Below, piece by piece: positions 25,944 through 35,184 of a stretch of 64,000 nucleotides of DNA. The stretch spans positions 115,632-179,631 of the forward strand of contig NZ_LGEA01000069.1 in NCBI RefSeq assembly GCF_001280065.1, given 5' to 3'. Under the pieces are notes generated by a model. That model did not search any database. It saw nothing but the letters and a program-made list of their open reading frames with translations, and had not been told where the DNA came from. The first letter of the stretch is position 1. The number at the start of each line of letters is the position of its first letter. Both the position numbers and the translations under genes were made by a program. Source of the stretch: Streptomyces sp. NRRL B-1140. Lineage in GTDB: Bacteria; Actinomycetota; Actinomycetes; Streptomycetales; Streptomycetaceae.

Positions 25944-27296
25944 TCAGGTGCGCCGGGAGCGCTTGGGGACTGCGGTGCGGCCGACCGCTGCCGCCAGCTT
26001 CCGCAGCCGGCGCCAGTCGAGCCGCGGGGGCGCCTCGGGCACTCCCGGACGGTCGCGGGGCACCCGGACACGCAGGGCGCGGCGTGCGATGCGGCAGTGG
26101 ACGGGGGCGGGCATGGTGAGCGCCTCGCCGTCGAGTCCCACCTCCAGCTCCGGCTGGTCGGCGTCGACGACGACGTGCTGGGCGGTGAGCACCGTGAGCC
26201 CCTCCGGGCGGGGGGACAGGAGCAGTTCGGCCGCTTCCACGGCACTGTCCACACGGACGGCGAGCACGCCCAGCCGCCCGGAGTTGAGCCGCTCGCGCCG
26301 GCCGAAGCCGAAGGGGTCGTCCATGCGGTAGGCGTTGTTGCTGACCAGGATCGCCTGCGGGTCCGTGACGGTGGTGCCGTCGGCGGTGGCCGTCAGACGC
26401 GGACCGCTCTGCCGGGTGAGCAGGTCGGGCAGCCGGTCCAGGGCGGCGCCCACCTTGCCCTCCCGGTAGCCGGGGCTCTGCACGACGGCCCCGTACACGC
26501 CGAACGAGGCGTTGTTGACGAATGGGCGGTCGTCGGCGAACCCGAGGTCGACGCGGAGTTCGACCCCGTCGGTCAGGGCGTCGAGGCAGCTGGCGGGGTC
26601 GTCCCGGTCCAGGCCCAGGTCCATGGCGAAGTGGTTGCGTGTACCGGCGGCGATGACGAGGAACGGCAGTCCGTGCTCCGCGGCGACGGCGGCGACCAGG
26701 GCCTGGGTGCCGTCGCCGCCCGCGACGCCCAGGAGGTCGGCTCCGTCGGCCACGGCGGCTTTGGCCAGGGCGGTGACGTCCTGGTGCTGGTCCGGGTCGA
26801 GCAGCACGACCTGGGCGCCCAGCGCCTCGGCCTTCTCCTGCAGGTTGAACTTCTCGACCTTGCCACCGCCGGAGCGCGGGTTGAGCAGTAGGAAGGGGCG
26901 CAGCGGCGGCGGCGTGCGGTATTCCTTGACCCGTACGGTCCTCAGGCCCGTGCTGCGCAGGGCGTAGCGGCCGCTCCAGACCGCCCCGCACCACAGGAGC
27001 AGGGACAGGAAGACCACCCAGAGCAGATTCGCGGCGGCGAAGAGGGTGATGAGGCCGACGGGCGCGACGACGGCGAGCGTTGCCGACGCGATACGGACCA
27101 CTCCGCGCCGGGACAGGACCCACCAGAGCGCGGCCGCGGTCACGGCGAGGCCCGCGAGGCCCGCCACGAGCAGCAGCAGCCCTCGCAGGCCCCCGGAGAC
27201 GAGCGGCAGCAGGGCCGCCAGCGCGGCCGCGGCCAGGGCACCCCGGGCGGCCCATCGCTGCCGGCGGTGAAACCGCTCGTCCATCGCCGATCCCAT
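25944..27296 (-). CDS. Diacylglycerol kinase catalytic-domain lipid kinase with N-terminal membrane domain
   Basis: A 450-residue protein. Residues 10-110 hold about four membrane helices (ALAAAALAALLPLVSGG, LLLLVAGLAGLAVTAAALWW and two more); the DAGK_cat domain follows: PFLLLNPRSGGGKVEKF (about 140-156), the GGDGT loop in LGVAGGDGTQALVAAV, FLVIAAGTRNHFAMDLG and NNASFGVYG. Such kinases phosphorylate diacylglycerol, sphingoid bases or related lipids with ATP. The N-terminal membrane region is an actinobacterial variant. ATG at 27296 follows GGAGGG by 5 bases; upstream extension has no ribosome site. Confidence 0.9.
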   Translation of the reverse strand: MGSAMDERFHRRQRWAARGALAAAALAALLPLVSGGLRGLLLLVAGLAGLAVTAAALWWVLSRRGVVRIASATLAVVAPVGLITLFAAANLLWVVFLSLLLWCGAVWSGRYALRSTGLRTVRVKEYRTPPPLRPFLLLNPRSGGGKVEKFNLQEKAEALGAQVVLLDPDQHQDVTALAKAAVADGADLLGVAGGDGTQALVAAVAAEHGLPFLVIAAGTRNHFAMDLGLDRDDPASCLDALTDGVELRVDLGFADDRPFVNNASFGVYGAVVQSPGYREGKVGAALDRLPDLLTRQSGPRLTATADGTTVTDPQAILVSNNAYRMDDPFGFGRRERLNSGRLGVLAVRVDSAVEAAELLLSPRPEGLTVLTAQHVVVDADQPELEVGLDGEALTMPAPVHCRIARRALRVRVPRDRPGVPEAPPRLDWRRLRKLAAAVGRTAVPKRSRRT

Positions 27297-27605
27297 GTCG
27301 TCCCTCCGCTCGAGTCGGCGCGGACGGGCCCTGGAGCCCCGCCCCGCCGTGACCATGGTGCCCGCCGGCACGCCGGCTCGACCACCGTCGTCCTGGACGG
27401 CTCCCCCGTCGCCGGTCACGCCGGACGTGAAGATCCCGGAGGGCGGAGCCACCGGTAGCGTACGCGGCCCTGCGGGCTCGGATCCGCGCACCGGGCCACA
27501 TCGGCACGTTCACCCACCTGTTCTCAGCCGACAACCGCTTGACCTGGTGAGTCTCATTACGCAACCCTGTGGCGACAGTCCTGTCGACGAGGAGGCCGGC
27601 ACGCG
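27297..27605. other. Divergent intergenic region
   Basis: 309 bases between the lipid kinase (minus) and the SRPBCC gene (plus). I see no gene here. TTGACC at 27540-27545 could be a -35 element for the plus-strand unit; no convincing -10 partner or palindrome stands out. Confidence 0.4.
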
Positions 27606-28112
27606 ATGGAGTGGACGGGCGCACGGTACGCGGACCAACCGACGGTCGAGGTGACGACGTGGGTCGCCGCCCCGCCGGGGAAGGTGTGGGCGCTGGTGTC
27701 GGACGTGACGCGGATGCCGGAGATGAGCGACGAGCTCCAGTCGGCGTGGTGGACCGGGGGTGCCGCCGGACCGGCCCTGGGCGCCCGGTTCGTCGGCCGG
27801 AACCGGCACGAGCGGTTCGGCGAATGGGAGACGACCTCGACGGTGGTCACGTGCGATCCGGAGCGGGTGTTCGCCTGGTCGGTCGGGGATCCGGCTGAGC
27901 CGAGCGCGGTGTGGCGGTTCGGGCTGGAGCCGAGGGGCGGCGGGACCGAACTGTCGCAGTGGATGCGGATGGGGCCCGGACGCTCGGGACTGTCGTTCGC
28001 GATCGACGCCATGCCGGAGAAGGAGCAGAAGATCGTGTTCGTGCGGCTGCGGGAGTTCGAGCGAGGCATGACGGCCACGCTGGAGCACATCAAACACCGG
28101 CTGGAGGCGTGA
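27606..28112 (+). CDS. SRPBCC family protein
   Basis: A 168-residue Bet v1/START-like protein: VEVTTWVAAPPGKVWALVSD (about 13-33) is the first strand and ligand-cavity helix, then DELQSAWWTGG, VFAWSVGDPAE and TELSQWMRMGPG strands, and a long C-terminal helix (RLREFERGMTATLEHIKHRL). Distinct from the two other SRPBCC proteins in the window. ATG 27606 follows GGAGGCC. Its stop shares one base with the start of the LLM oxidoreductase (TGATG), so the two are coupled; it may bind that enzyme's substrate or product (inference). Confidence 0.87.
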   Translation: MEWTGARYADQPTVEVTTWVAAPPGKVWALVSDVTRMPEMSDELQSAWWTGGAAGPALGARFVGRNRHERFGEWETTSTVVTCDPERVFAWSVGDPAEPSAVWRFGLEPRGGGTELSQWMRMGPGRSGLSFAIDAMPEKEQKIVFVRLREFERGMTATLEHIKHRLEA

Positions 28113-29179
28113 TGCGCGCGGCGACGACCGTCGAGGCGGCGGCTCTGGGCTCCTGGCCCCGGCAGGCCGACTTCGTCGTGGAGGCGGAGAAACTGGGGCT
28201 GGACATCTGCTGGGTGGCCGAGGCCTGGGGTTCGGACGCCCCGTCCGCTCTCGGGTTCTACGCGGCCCGCACGGAGCGGATGCTGCTCGGCTCCGGCGTC
28301 ATGCAGGTCGGCACGCGCACGCCGGTCGCCCTCGCGCAGACGGCGATCACCCTGTCCAATCTGTCCGGGGGGCGGTTCCTGCTGGGGCTCGGACCATCGG
28401 GTCCGCAGGTGATGGAGGGCCTGCACGGGGTACCGTTCGCCCGCCCCCTGGCCCGGGTGCGCGAGACGGTGGAGATCCTGCGGCAGGTGGTCGCGGGAGA
28501 CAAAATCGCCTACTCGGGCTCCGAGTTCGGCATTCCGCTGCCCGGCGGTGAGGCGGTGCCGATGCGCCTGTCCATGCGCGCCGAGCATCCCGTTCCCGTG
28601 TACCTGGCGGCGCTGTCGCCCGCCATGCTGCGGCTGACCGGCCGGGTCGCGGACGGCTGGCTCGGCACCAGTTTCGTCCCCGAGGGCGCCGCCGAGGCCT
28701 ATTTCGCCCCCCTGGACGAGGGTCTGGCCGCCGCCGGCCGTGAGCGCGCCGGCTTCGACGTCTGCCAGGGCGCCGAGGTCGCGTTCGCCCGGGACGAGGA
28801 GGCGCTGGCCGCCATGGTCGAGGGCCGGAAGAAGGAACTCGCCTTCAGTCTGGGCGGCATGGGGTCCGCGTCGACCAACTTCTACAACCGGGCCTACAGC
28901 CGCCAGGGCTGGGCGGAGGTCGCGGCCGAGGTCCGGCGGCGCTGGCAGGCCGGCGACCGGGACGGTGCGGCCGGCCTCGTCACCGACGAGATGGTGCTGG
29001 CCACCACGCTCATCGGCACGGAGGACATGGTGCGGCGGCGCCTACGGGTCTGGTGCGACGCCGGTGTGAACACGGTGCGCCTCTACCCGGCAGGCGAGAC
29101 CCTCGACGACCGGCTCGACACGCTCGGCAGGGCGATCGAGCTGGTCCACGGCACCGAGGCCACCGGGGCGGGCGGGTGA
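28112..29179 (+). CDS. LLM class (luciferase-like) F420-dependent oxidoreductase
   Basis: A 355-residue TIM-barrel flavin/F420 oxidoreductase. Family blocks are LGLDICWVAEAWGSDAPSALGFYAART (split here around residues 28-54), LLGSGVMQVGTRTPVALAQTA, LSNLSGGRFLLGLGPSGPQV and VYLAALSPAMLRLTGRVADGWLGT. The GLGPSG loop and W-x-x-E-x-W-G signature fit actinobacterial F420 enzymes that reduce or oxidise small hydrophobic compounds. Substrate unknown. ATG overlaps the upstream SRPBCC stop by one base, making a two-gene unit. Confidence 0.9.
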   Translation: MRAATTVEAAALGSWPRQADFVVEAEKLGLDICWVAEAWGSDAPSALGFYAARTERMLLGSGVMQVGTRTPVALAQTAITLSNLSGGRFLLGLGPSGPQVMEGLHGVPFARPLARVRETVEILRQVVAGDKIAYSGSEFGIPLPGGEAVPMRLSMRAEHPVPVYLAALSPAMLRLTGRVADGWLGTSFVPEGAAEAYFAPLDEGLAAAGRERAGFDVCQGAEVAFARDEEALAAMVEGRKKELAFSLGGMGSASTNFYNRAYSRQGWAEVAAEVRRRWQAGDRDGAAGLVTDEMVLATTLIGTEDMVRRRLRVWCDAGVNTVRLYPAGETLDDRLDTLGRAIELVHGTEATGAGG

Positions 29180-29421
29180 ACACCCCACCGAGTGACGTGC
29201 TGAGCATCGGCGGCTGAACCCCCGTCAGAAGGGAGCGCGTTCCGTTGGATTTCCGGCGCCGACCGGCCGAGAGGGACGAATCGCCACACCAGGGCTTGAC
29301 GGGGCGGAGCCGCGCTCGGCCTACTGGAAGCGCAGCCGGCCGTGTCGGGGGTCTGGTCCGGTGCCGGCCCTCGGGCGAGTCCACTCCGTCCTCCCCCGCC
29401 CGGACACAGGTCAGGGGTCTG

Positions 29422-29829
29422 ATGGTGCGGCGACCATGGGCAGCGGTGGTGGGCCTGCTGGCCTGCCTGCTGGTGCTGCAGCTCGTCGTTCCGGGACTCG
29501 CGGGTGACGGCCGTCCGGCCGCGACGGGCGCGGTGGCGGTGGACGCGAGGGCCGCGGGCGCCACGGCTGCGGGCTCCGCTTCGTGTGCCGGGGCCGAAGG
29601 GGCCGAAGGGACCGGAGAGCCGTGTCCTGGTGAGGACGAGCCGTCGGCCCGGCAGCCGGCTGCGCGTACGCCGCGGGCCACGGGGGCGGCCGGGGCGGGC
29701 CCGGTTTCTCCCGGGGCGGCCACGGTGGGCAGGGGCGGTACGGAGGGGCGTCCGGCCCGAACCAGCCCGTGTCCGGGGGTGGCCGGATCCGCCCCGAGCG
29801 CCGAACGGTTGCAGACGTTCCGCTGCTGA
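29422..29829 (+). CDS. Hypothetical secreted/anchored Ala-Gly-rich protein
   Basis: A 135-residue frame beginning at ATG 29422, five bases after AGGGG. Residues 4-29 (WAAVVGLLACLLVLQLVVPGLAG) form a signal peptide or anchor; the rest is Ala, Gly, Pro and Thr with four Cys (SASCAG, EPCPG, SPCPG and the final FRC). The tail SAERLQTFRC is less biased and looks conserved in style. Low complexity makes the family unrecognisable. It precedes the FemAB-like gene by 116 bases on the same strand and could share a transcript. About 240 bases upstream hold no other gene. Confidence 0.5.
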   Translation: MVRRPWAAVVGLLACLLVLQLVVPGLAGDGRPAATGAVAVDARAAGATAAGSASCAGAEGAEGTGEPCPGEDEPSARQPAARTPRATGAAGAGPVSPGAATVGRGGTEGRPARTSPCPGVAGSAPSAERLQTFRC

Positions 29830-29945
29830 GCGACGCCGGTACCGACAAGGGCCTGCGCCGTGCGCCCTGAGTACTGCCCTGGTGCCGATTCGCGGTGATG
29901 TGCAGGCCTTCGTGTGTCCCCATGCCGATGACACAGGAGGCACAG

Positions 29946-31031
29946 TTGCCTGGAAAGCGCGTTCTCGTTCTGAGGCCGGACGAACTCGGCCCGAACGACC
30001 GGAAGATGTGGCGGGAGATCCGGACGGAGTCCGGGGCACCGGCGAATCCCTTTCTCGATCCGGCGTTCACCGTGGCGGTCGGGCGGGTCAGGCCGGGAGC
30101 CAGAGTGGCGGTGCTGCAGGACGACGGCTCCCCGGTGGGGTTCTTCCCCTACGAGAGGGGGTTGCTGGGGCGGGGCCGGGCCATCGGGCTGGGGGTGTCC
30201 GACAGCCAGGGGGCCGTGTTACGCCCGGGGATCGGGCTGGACGCCCGGCGGTTGCTGCGGGTCTGCGGCCTGTCGTCCTTCGAGTTCGACAATCTGGAAG
30301 CCGGTCAGGGGGTGTTCGCGCCGCACGCGGTCGAGGAACTCGCCTCACCGGTCGTCGACATCGGCGGGGGCTTCGCGGCGTACACGGACCGTCTGCGGGT
30401 GCGGTCGCCGGGCTTCCTCAGACAGATCCTGGCCAAGGAACGCAGACTGGCCCGGCAGGTCGGCGAGGTGCGGTTCGTGTACGACGCCCGGGACCCGGCG
30501 GCGCTGCGGGCGCTCATGGAGTGGAAGTCGGCGCAGTACCGGCGGACCGGCCGGCGGGACCGGTTCGCGCAGGAGTGGATCACCCGGCTGGTGGGGCTGC
30601 TCGGGGAGAGCGAGGAACCGGAGTGCCGCGGCGTGCTGTCCGTGCTGTACGCCGCCGGGCGCCCCGTCGCCGCGCACCTGGGGCTGCGCTCGCGCACGGT
30701 GCTGTCCTGGTGGTTCCCGGCGTACGACCGCGCCTACGCCAAGTACTCCCCCGGCCTGCTCCTGCAGTTGCGGATGCTGGAGGCCGCCGCGGGCGACGGT
30801 ATCGAGACCGTCGACCTGGGCAGCGGCCCGGCCCGCTACAAGGAGTCGCTCAAGACCCGTGACCTGCGCGTGTACGAAGGAGCGGTGGTGCGGCCGGTGC
30901 CGGGCGGAGCCGCCCACTGGCTGGGCCGCGAGCCCGCCCGGGCCGCCCGTCGATTCGTCCGCGGCCGGCCCGGGCTGGCCGGTGCCGCGGCCCGGACGCT
31001 CGAGGAACTGGGCCGGTTGCGCGGCGGCTGA
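29946..31031 (+). CDS. GNAT/FemAB-fold acyltransferase (BioF2-like, CelD/BcsL type)
   Basis: A 361-residue protein. NPFLDPAFTVAVGRVRPGARVAVLQDDG is the usual beginning of this family (about 30-57), VGFFPYERG and FLRQILAKERRLARQVGEVRF follow, and the C-terminal acetyltransferase-fold part has RFAQEWITRLVG, GVLSVLYAAGRPVAAHLGLRS, WWFPAYDRAYAKYSPGLLL and DLGSGPARYKESLKTRD. Relatives serve exopolysaccharide or cell-wall modification. TTG start at 29946 is chosen because CAGGAGG lies five bases upstream; ATG 29895 and 29928-type starts lie before that site. Ends in a strong terminator. Confidence 0.85.
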   Translation: MPGKRVLVLRPDELGPNDRKMWREIRTESGAPANPFLDPAFTVAVGRVRPGARVAVLQDDGSPVGFFPYERGLLGRGRAIGLGVSDSQGAVLRPGIGLDARRLLRVCGLSSFEFDNLEAGQGVFAPHAVEELASPVVDIGGGFAAYTDRLRVRSPGFLRQILAKERRLARQVGEVRFVYDARDPAALRALMEWKSAQYRRTGRRDRFAQEWITRLVGLLGESEEPECRGVLSVLYAAGRPVAAHLGLRSRTVLSWWFPAYDRAYAKYSPGLLLQLRMLEAAAGDGIETVDLGSGPARYKESLKTRDLRVYEGAVVRPVPGGAAHWLGREPARAARRFVRGRPGLAGAAARTLEELGRLRGG

Positions 31032-31046
31032 GGCCGGCCCGGCCAC

Positions 31047-31088
31047 GACGCACGGCGCCCGGCTCCGTGGAGCCGGGCGCCGTGCGTC
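31047..31088. terminator. Bidirectional terminator
   Basis: Perfect 19-bp inverted repeat (31047-31065 / 31070-31088, loop CGTG), with an outer GGCCAC/GTGGCC pair, between the converging FemAB-like and AMIN-like genes. Confidence 0.9.
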
Positions 31089-31101
31089 GGGTCCGTGGCC
31101 G

Positions 31102-31692
31102 TCAGCCCGTGGCGCTCCAGCTGTGGGCGACGTCCACGACGACGCGGTCCTCCAGCTGCTGCACCCGGAAGGGCAGCCGCGCGCGGACGCCCAGACCGAT
31201 CTGGGTCTGTCCCTCGAAGCTGCCGGCGAACCGGGTGTCCCGGAAGGTGCGGTAGCCGGTGAGGTCCACGCCCGGCAGCGGGCGGGCCACCTGGCCGGGA
31301 TATGTGGCCGCGCCGGTCTCCGGGTCGTACGCGGGCGCGGTCACCCGCACCTCGAGCACCGCGCCGCCGGACACGGCGATGTAGCGGCCCGAGCCGTCCT
31401 GGTAGAGCTTGTCAACGTACTGGACGGTGTAGCCGACGCCGCTGCCCGCGCCGGGCACGTCGATGACCATCCGGTCGAAGCAGGTGTGACGACCGGTCCT
31501 GACGTCGGTCATCGGCGCGACGCCGGTGCCGGCGTCGGTCTTGGCGAGGCTTCCCCAGCCGGTCGGGCACGTCGTGGCCCGCGCGGTGGACTGCGGGCCG
31601 GCCACCGGTGCGGCGCCGGCCGGGACGGCCATCACGCCCACCGTGGCGCCCACGAGTGCGAGAGTCGCGCATGCTCTTCTGATTCGTACCAT
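31102..31692 (-). CDS. Secreted AMIN-like domain protein
   Basis: A 196-residue exported protein. Residues 1-27 form a Sec signal peptide (VRIRRACATLALVG ... PAGA). The mature part has the actinobacterial AMIN-like pattern: CPTGWGSLAK, GRHTCFDRMVIDVPGAGSGVGYTVQYVD, LEVRVTAPAYDP, YPGQVARPLPGVDLTGYRTFRDTRF-type segment and VRARLPFRVQQLEDRVVVDVAHSW. Two Cys probably pair. The family is thought to bind peptidoglycan or surface polymers; function untested. ATG 31692 has a GGGGGCGG sequence just before it. It diverges from the first PP2C phosphatase gene over 149 bases. Confidence 0.82.
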   Translation of the reverse strand: MVRIRRACATLALVGATVGVMAVPAGAAPVAGPQSTARATTCPTGWGSLAKTDAGTGVAPMTDVRTGRHTCFDRMVIDVPGAGSGVGYTVQYVDKLYQDGSGRYIAVSGGAVLEVRVTAPAYDPETGAATYPGQVARPLPGVDLTGYRTFRDTRFAGSFEGQTQIGLGVRARLPFRVQQLEDRVVVDVAHSWSATG

Positions 31693-31841
31693 TGCCGCCC
31701 CCGAGGCTTGCATGTGGCTGATGCAGGATGAGACGACCGGGGCGACCGAAAGGTTGCACTTGCCGCGCCGGAGCGCCGACCATGGCACATCCTGGTGGGA
31801 AGCGATTGGTGTCCGGTGCGTCCGTACCGGGAGGACGCGAC

Positions 31842-34385
31842 ATGGATGAGGCAGCCGCCGTACCGGACGGGCCGCGGTCAGCCGCCGGCCGGAGCCGGGA
31901 CGGGGCTGGGGGCCGAATCGAGGACGCCCTGACGGACCCGCTGGTGGAGGCCGTGCGGGACCTCGACGGTTACGGCGGGCTGGTCTACCTGCGCTCCCGC
32001 GACCGGCGCTCGCTGGTGCTCGCGATGATCACCGGGGTGCCCCGTTCGCTGCTCCGGAGCTGGTGGCGGGTGCCCGTCGGCGGTGCCCTGCCCATGGCGG
32101 AGGCCTACCGGCGCGACGAGACGCTGTGGCTGCCGGACGAGCACGCCACCATGGTCCGCTTCCCCCACTTCACGGCCGGGCTCCCGTACTCCTTCGGCTC
32201 CGCCTACCAGCCCGTCCGGACCGGCGGCGAGGCGGTCGGGGTGCTGGTCGTGCTGCGCTCGGCGGCCCGGAGCCCGATGGACGGGGAAGCGGTGGATCTC
32301 GCGCTGCGCCCCGCCGAGCGGGCCATGGAGGAACGCCTGGACCGCCTCGTGGCGGGCCGGCCGGGCACGGAGCCCGCCACACACCACATCGAGTACGACG
32401 ACGAGCCGATCAGCGTGCGGCTGCCCACCGCGGCCGCCCACCCGGTGCGGGTCGGACTCATCGACTGGGACCTGGACAGCGACCGCTGCGCGGCGGACGA
32501 CGACGCCCTCGCGCTGCTGGGCCTGGACCGGTCGTCCTACGGCGGCACCATCGCGGACGTCGAGGCCCGTGTCAGCCCCGACGACCTGCACGAACTGCGC
32601 GAGAGCCGGCACGACGCGCTGGCCGACGGCCGGGTCAGGTCCCGGCACTTCCGGGTCCTCGACGAGTCGCGGGGCGAGGAGAAGACCGGCTACCGGCCGG
32701 TCGAGCTGTGGGGCCACCTCGTGCAGGGCGGCGCCGGATCCGCACGGATCCTCGTCGGCGCCCTCGTCGACGCGGGCGGCGGACTCACCGCGGCCGAAGC
32801 GGCCGAGCGGCTGCCCGACGGGCTCTTCTCCCTGGACCAGGACGGCCGCCTGACGTACGCCAACCGCCGCTGCGAGGAACTGCTGGGCAACGGCCGGGAG
32901 GACCTCTTCGGGCGCTACCCGTGGGAGGTCGTCACCTGGCTCCGCGATCCCGCGTACGAGGACCGCTACCGGGCGGCGATGCTCTCGCAGGAGCAGGTGT
33001 CCTTCCTCGTCCGGCGGCCCGACGGCAACTGGCTGAGTTTCGTGCTGTTCCCGGACGTGCACGGACTGACCGGCCGGGTCTTCCCGACCGGGCCGCCCAC
33101 CGGGGCCGAACCGGAGCCGGGAGCCGGTTCCGCCGCCGCCCCCGGCCCCGCCGTCGTCGCGCCACCGCCCGGCCCGGTGGCGGCCGCGCGGGCCGGGGCG
33201 CTCTACCACGTGGTGCAGATGGCGAGCGTGCTCACCGAGGCGGTCACCGTGCAGGACGTCTGCCGGGCCGTGTCGGAGCAGTTGCTGCCCGCCTTCGGCG
33301 CCCGGGAGCTGGCCCTGTACACCGTCCACGAGGGCCGGATGTACCTGCTGTGGGAGTCGGGCTACCCGGAGGGCTTCCTCACCCCCTTCGAGGGCGTCAC
33401 CCTCGACACGCAGCTGCCCGGCGTCCACGCGCTGACCACGCGGCTGCCGCTGTTCTTCGAGTCGCCCGAGGACCTCTCCCTCGCCTATCCGGGCATCACC
33501 CTGGACCGCATGCAGGCCTGGTCGTTCCTGCCGCTGATCGCCTCCGGCCGTTCCGTGGGGTCCTGCATCCTCGGCTGGGACGCCCCGCACCGGTTCACCC
33601 CCGACGAGCGGTCCGCCCTCACCGCACTGAGCGGCCTGGCCGCCCAGGCGATGGAACGGGCACGGCTGTACGACTCGGAGTCCGCCGTCGCCCGCGGCCT
33701 CCAGGAGGGACTCCTGCCGCACCGGCTGCCCACCGTCGAGGGGCTGCGCACCACCGGTCGCTATCTGCCCGGCACGCAGGGCATGGCGATCGGCGGCGAC
33801 TGGTACGACGTGATCACCACCGGGCGCGGGGTGGCCCTGGTCATCGGGGACGTGGAGGGCCACAGCGTCGGCGCCGCCGCGGTGATGGGGCAGTTGCGCA
33901 GCGCGGTGCACGCCTTCGCGGCGAGCGAGCGCCCGCCGCAGGAGGTCATCACGCACACCAACCGGCTGCTGAGCGAGCTGGAGTCGGACGTCTTCGCCAC
34001 CTGCTGCTACATCGAGCTCGACCCGGCCACCGGACGGGCCCTCGCGGTGCGGGCCGGCCATCCGCCGCCGCTGCTGCGCCACCCCGACGGGCGCGCCGAG
34101 ACGCTGGATCTCGCGGGCGGCGTCATGCTGGGGGTGCAGCCCGACTCGGTGTATCCCGTCACCGCGCTCACCCTGTCCCCCGGCAGCGTTCTCGCCCTGT
34201 ACACCGACGGGTTGGTGGAACGGCCGGGCGACGACATCGAGACGGGCATCGACGCGGTCCGTCACCGTCTGTCCGAGACTCCGGCGGACTCGGTGGAGTA
34301 TCTCGCCGACCGGTTGGTGGGGGTGGCCCGCCGGGCCCGGGAGCGGCCGGACGACGTGGCTCTGCTGCTCACGGCGTACCGGTGA
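31842..34385 (+). CDS. PAS-GAF-PP2C (SpoIIE-type) serine phosphatase 1
   Basis: An 847-residue signalling protein. Order: N-terminal GAF-like region (about 25-165), a PAS-like segment (about 195-310), a second PAS (about 325-400, GLFSLDQDGRLTYANRRCEELLG), an Ala/Pro linker, a GAF domain (about 450-605, VCRAVSEQLLPAFGARELALY) and PP2C/SpoIIE (about 620-845) with GRYLPGTQGMAIGGDWYDV, LVIGDVEGHSVGAAAVMGQL, VRAGHPPPLL and DDVALLLTAYR carrying the metal aspartates. It should dephosphorylate anti-anti-sigma proteins, but no such gene or kinase is adjacent. ATG 31842 after GGGAGG. Paralogue of the phosphatase at 35156. Confidence 0.9.
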   Translation: MDEAAAVPDGPRSAAGRSRDGAGGRIEDALTDPLVEAVRDLDGYGGLVYLRSRDRRSLVLAMITGVPRSLLRSWWRVPVGGALPMAEAYRRDETLWLPDEHATMVRFPHFTAGLPYSFGSAYQPVRTGGEAVGVLVVLRSAARSPMDGEAVDLALRPAERAMEERLDRLVAGRPGTEPATHHIEYDDEPISVRLPTAAAHPVRVGLIDWDLDSDRCAADDDALALLGLDRSSYGGTIADVEARVSPDDLHELRESRHDALADGRVRSRHFRVLDESRGEEKTGYRPVELWGHLVQGGAGSARILVGALVDAGGGLTAAEAAERLPDGLFSLDQDGRLTYANRRCEELLGNGREDLFGRYPWEVVTWLRDPAYEDRYRAAMLSQEQVSFLVRRPDGNWLSFVLFPDVHGLTGRVFPTGPPTGAEPEPGAGSAAAPGPAVVAPPPGPVAAARAGALYHVVQMASVLTEAVTVQDVCRAVSEQLLPAFGARELALYTVHEGRMYLLWESGYPEGFLTPFEGVTLDTQLPGVHALTTRLPLFFESPEDLSLAYPGITLDRMQAWSFLPLIASGRSVGSCILGWDAPHRFTPDERSALTALSGLAAQAMERARLYDSESAVARGLQEGLLPHRLPTVEGLRTTGRYLPGTQGMAIGGDWYDVITTGRGVALVIGDVEGHSVGAAAVMGQLRSAVHAFAASERPPQEVITHTNRLLSELESDVFATCCYIELDPATGRALAVRAGHPPPLLRHPDGRAETLDLAGGVMLGVQPDSVYPVTALTLSPGSVLALYTDGLVERPGDDIETGIDAVRHRLSETPADSVEYLADRLVGVARRARERPDDVALLLTAYR

Positions 34386-34400
34386 GTGCGGCTCGGCATT

Positions 34401-34417
34401 CCGGGCAGGCTGCCCGG
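34401..34417. terminator. Candidate terminator
   Basis: CCGGGCA / TGCCCGG, 7-bp stem with 3-base loop, 15 bases past the first phosphatase stop. A second pairing with downstream CGGGCGGGCAGC is also possible. Confidence 0.5.
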
Positions 34418-34482
34418 ACGATCGGGCGGGCAGCCGTACGAGGCCCGGCGGAGTACGGTGGGCGGGACCGGCGAGCGAGGCG

Positions 34483-35184
34483 GTGATTGCGGTGGACTGG
34501 CGGCGGTACGCCGAGCAGATGGCCCGGCTCGCCCGGAACCTGGCCGCGCAGGATTCGGTCCAGGCGACCCTCGATGCGGTCTCGTCGTCGGCGGTGGAGC
34601 TGATCGAGGGCTGCGACGCCGCCGGGATCCTCACGGTCTCCAAGGGCCGGGCCGTGACGCTGTCCGTGTGCGGTGACATGGTGGCGGAGTCGGACCGGCT
34701 GCAGGGCGAGTTCGGCGAGGGCCCGTGCTTCGACGCGGCGCGCCGCGTGGACGGGGAGCGGCTGTTCCGGATCGCCGACATGACCCGCCCGCAGCCGTCC
34801 TGGCCCCGGTACAGCCGGGCTGCCCGCGACCTCGGGATCGGCAGCATGACCGGTGTCCTCCTCTACACCGACGAGGAGGACTTCGGTGCGCTGAACCTCT
34901 ACTCGCGCCGGCCCGGGGCCTTCGGTGAGGACATCGAGGCCGCGGGCTGGCTGCTCGCCTCGCATGCCGCGGTGGCGCTCGCCACGGCCCGGGCCGTGGA
35001 CCAGCTGGAGCACGCGCTGGAGAGCCGGCACGCCATCGGCGAGGCCATGGGGATCCTGATGGAACGCCATCAGCTGGGCGAGGACGAGGCCTTCGATGTG
35101 CTGCGGCGCATCTCCCAGGAGCACAACCTCAAGCTGCGCGACGTGGCGCGGCGGGTCAGGGCGGACTCCCCGGGCCGGGGGTGA
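34483..35184 (+). CDS. GAF and ANTAR domain transcription antitermination regulator
   Basis: A 233-residue protein: GAF domain (about 25-160, ATLDAVSSSAVELIEGCDAAGI ... GEGPCFDAARR ... MTGVLLYTDEEDFGALNLYS in pieces) followed by an ANTAR RNA-binding three-helix domain (about 170-225) with ALESRHAIGEAMGILMERH and DEAFDVLRRISQEHN. ANTAR proteins bind paired hexaloop RNA stems and prevent termination. The start is GTG 34483; GTG 34492 is an alternative. Its last 29 bases overlap the 3' end of the second phosphatase on the other strand. Placed between two PAS-GAF phosphatases, it probably senses related signals. Confidence 0.9.
   Translation: MIAVDWRRYAEQMARLARNLAAQDSVQATLDAVSSSAVELIEGCDAAGILTVSKGRAVTLSVCGDMVAESDRLQGEFGEGPCFDAARRVDGERLFRIADMTRPQPSWPRYSRAARDLGIGSMTGVLLYTDEEDFGALNLYSRRPGAFGEDIEAAGWLLASHAAVALATARAVDQLEHALESRHAIGEAMGILMERHQLGEDEAFDVLRRISQEHNLKLRDVARRVRADSPGRG

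Noticed and set aside
31878..34847. 989-codon minus-strand frame opposite the first phosphatase
   Set aside because: Low-complexity antisense frame of a high-GC gene with no motif.
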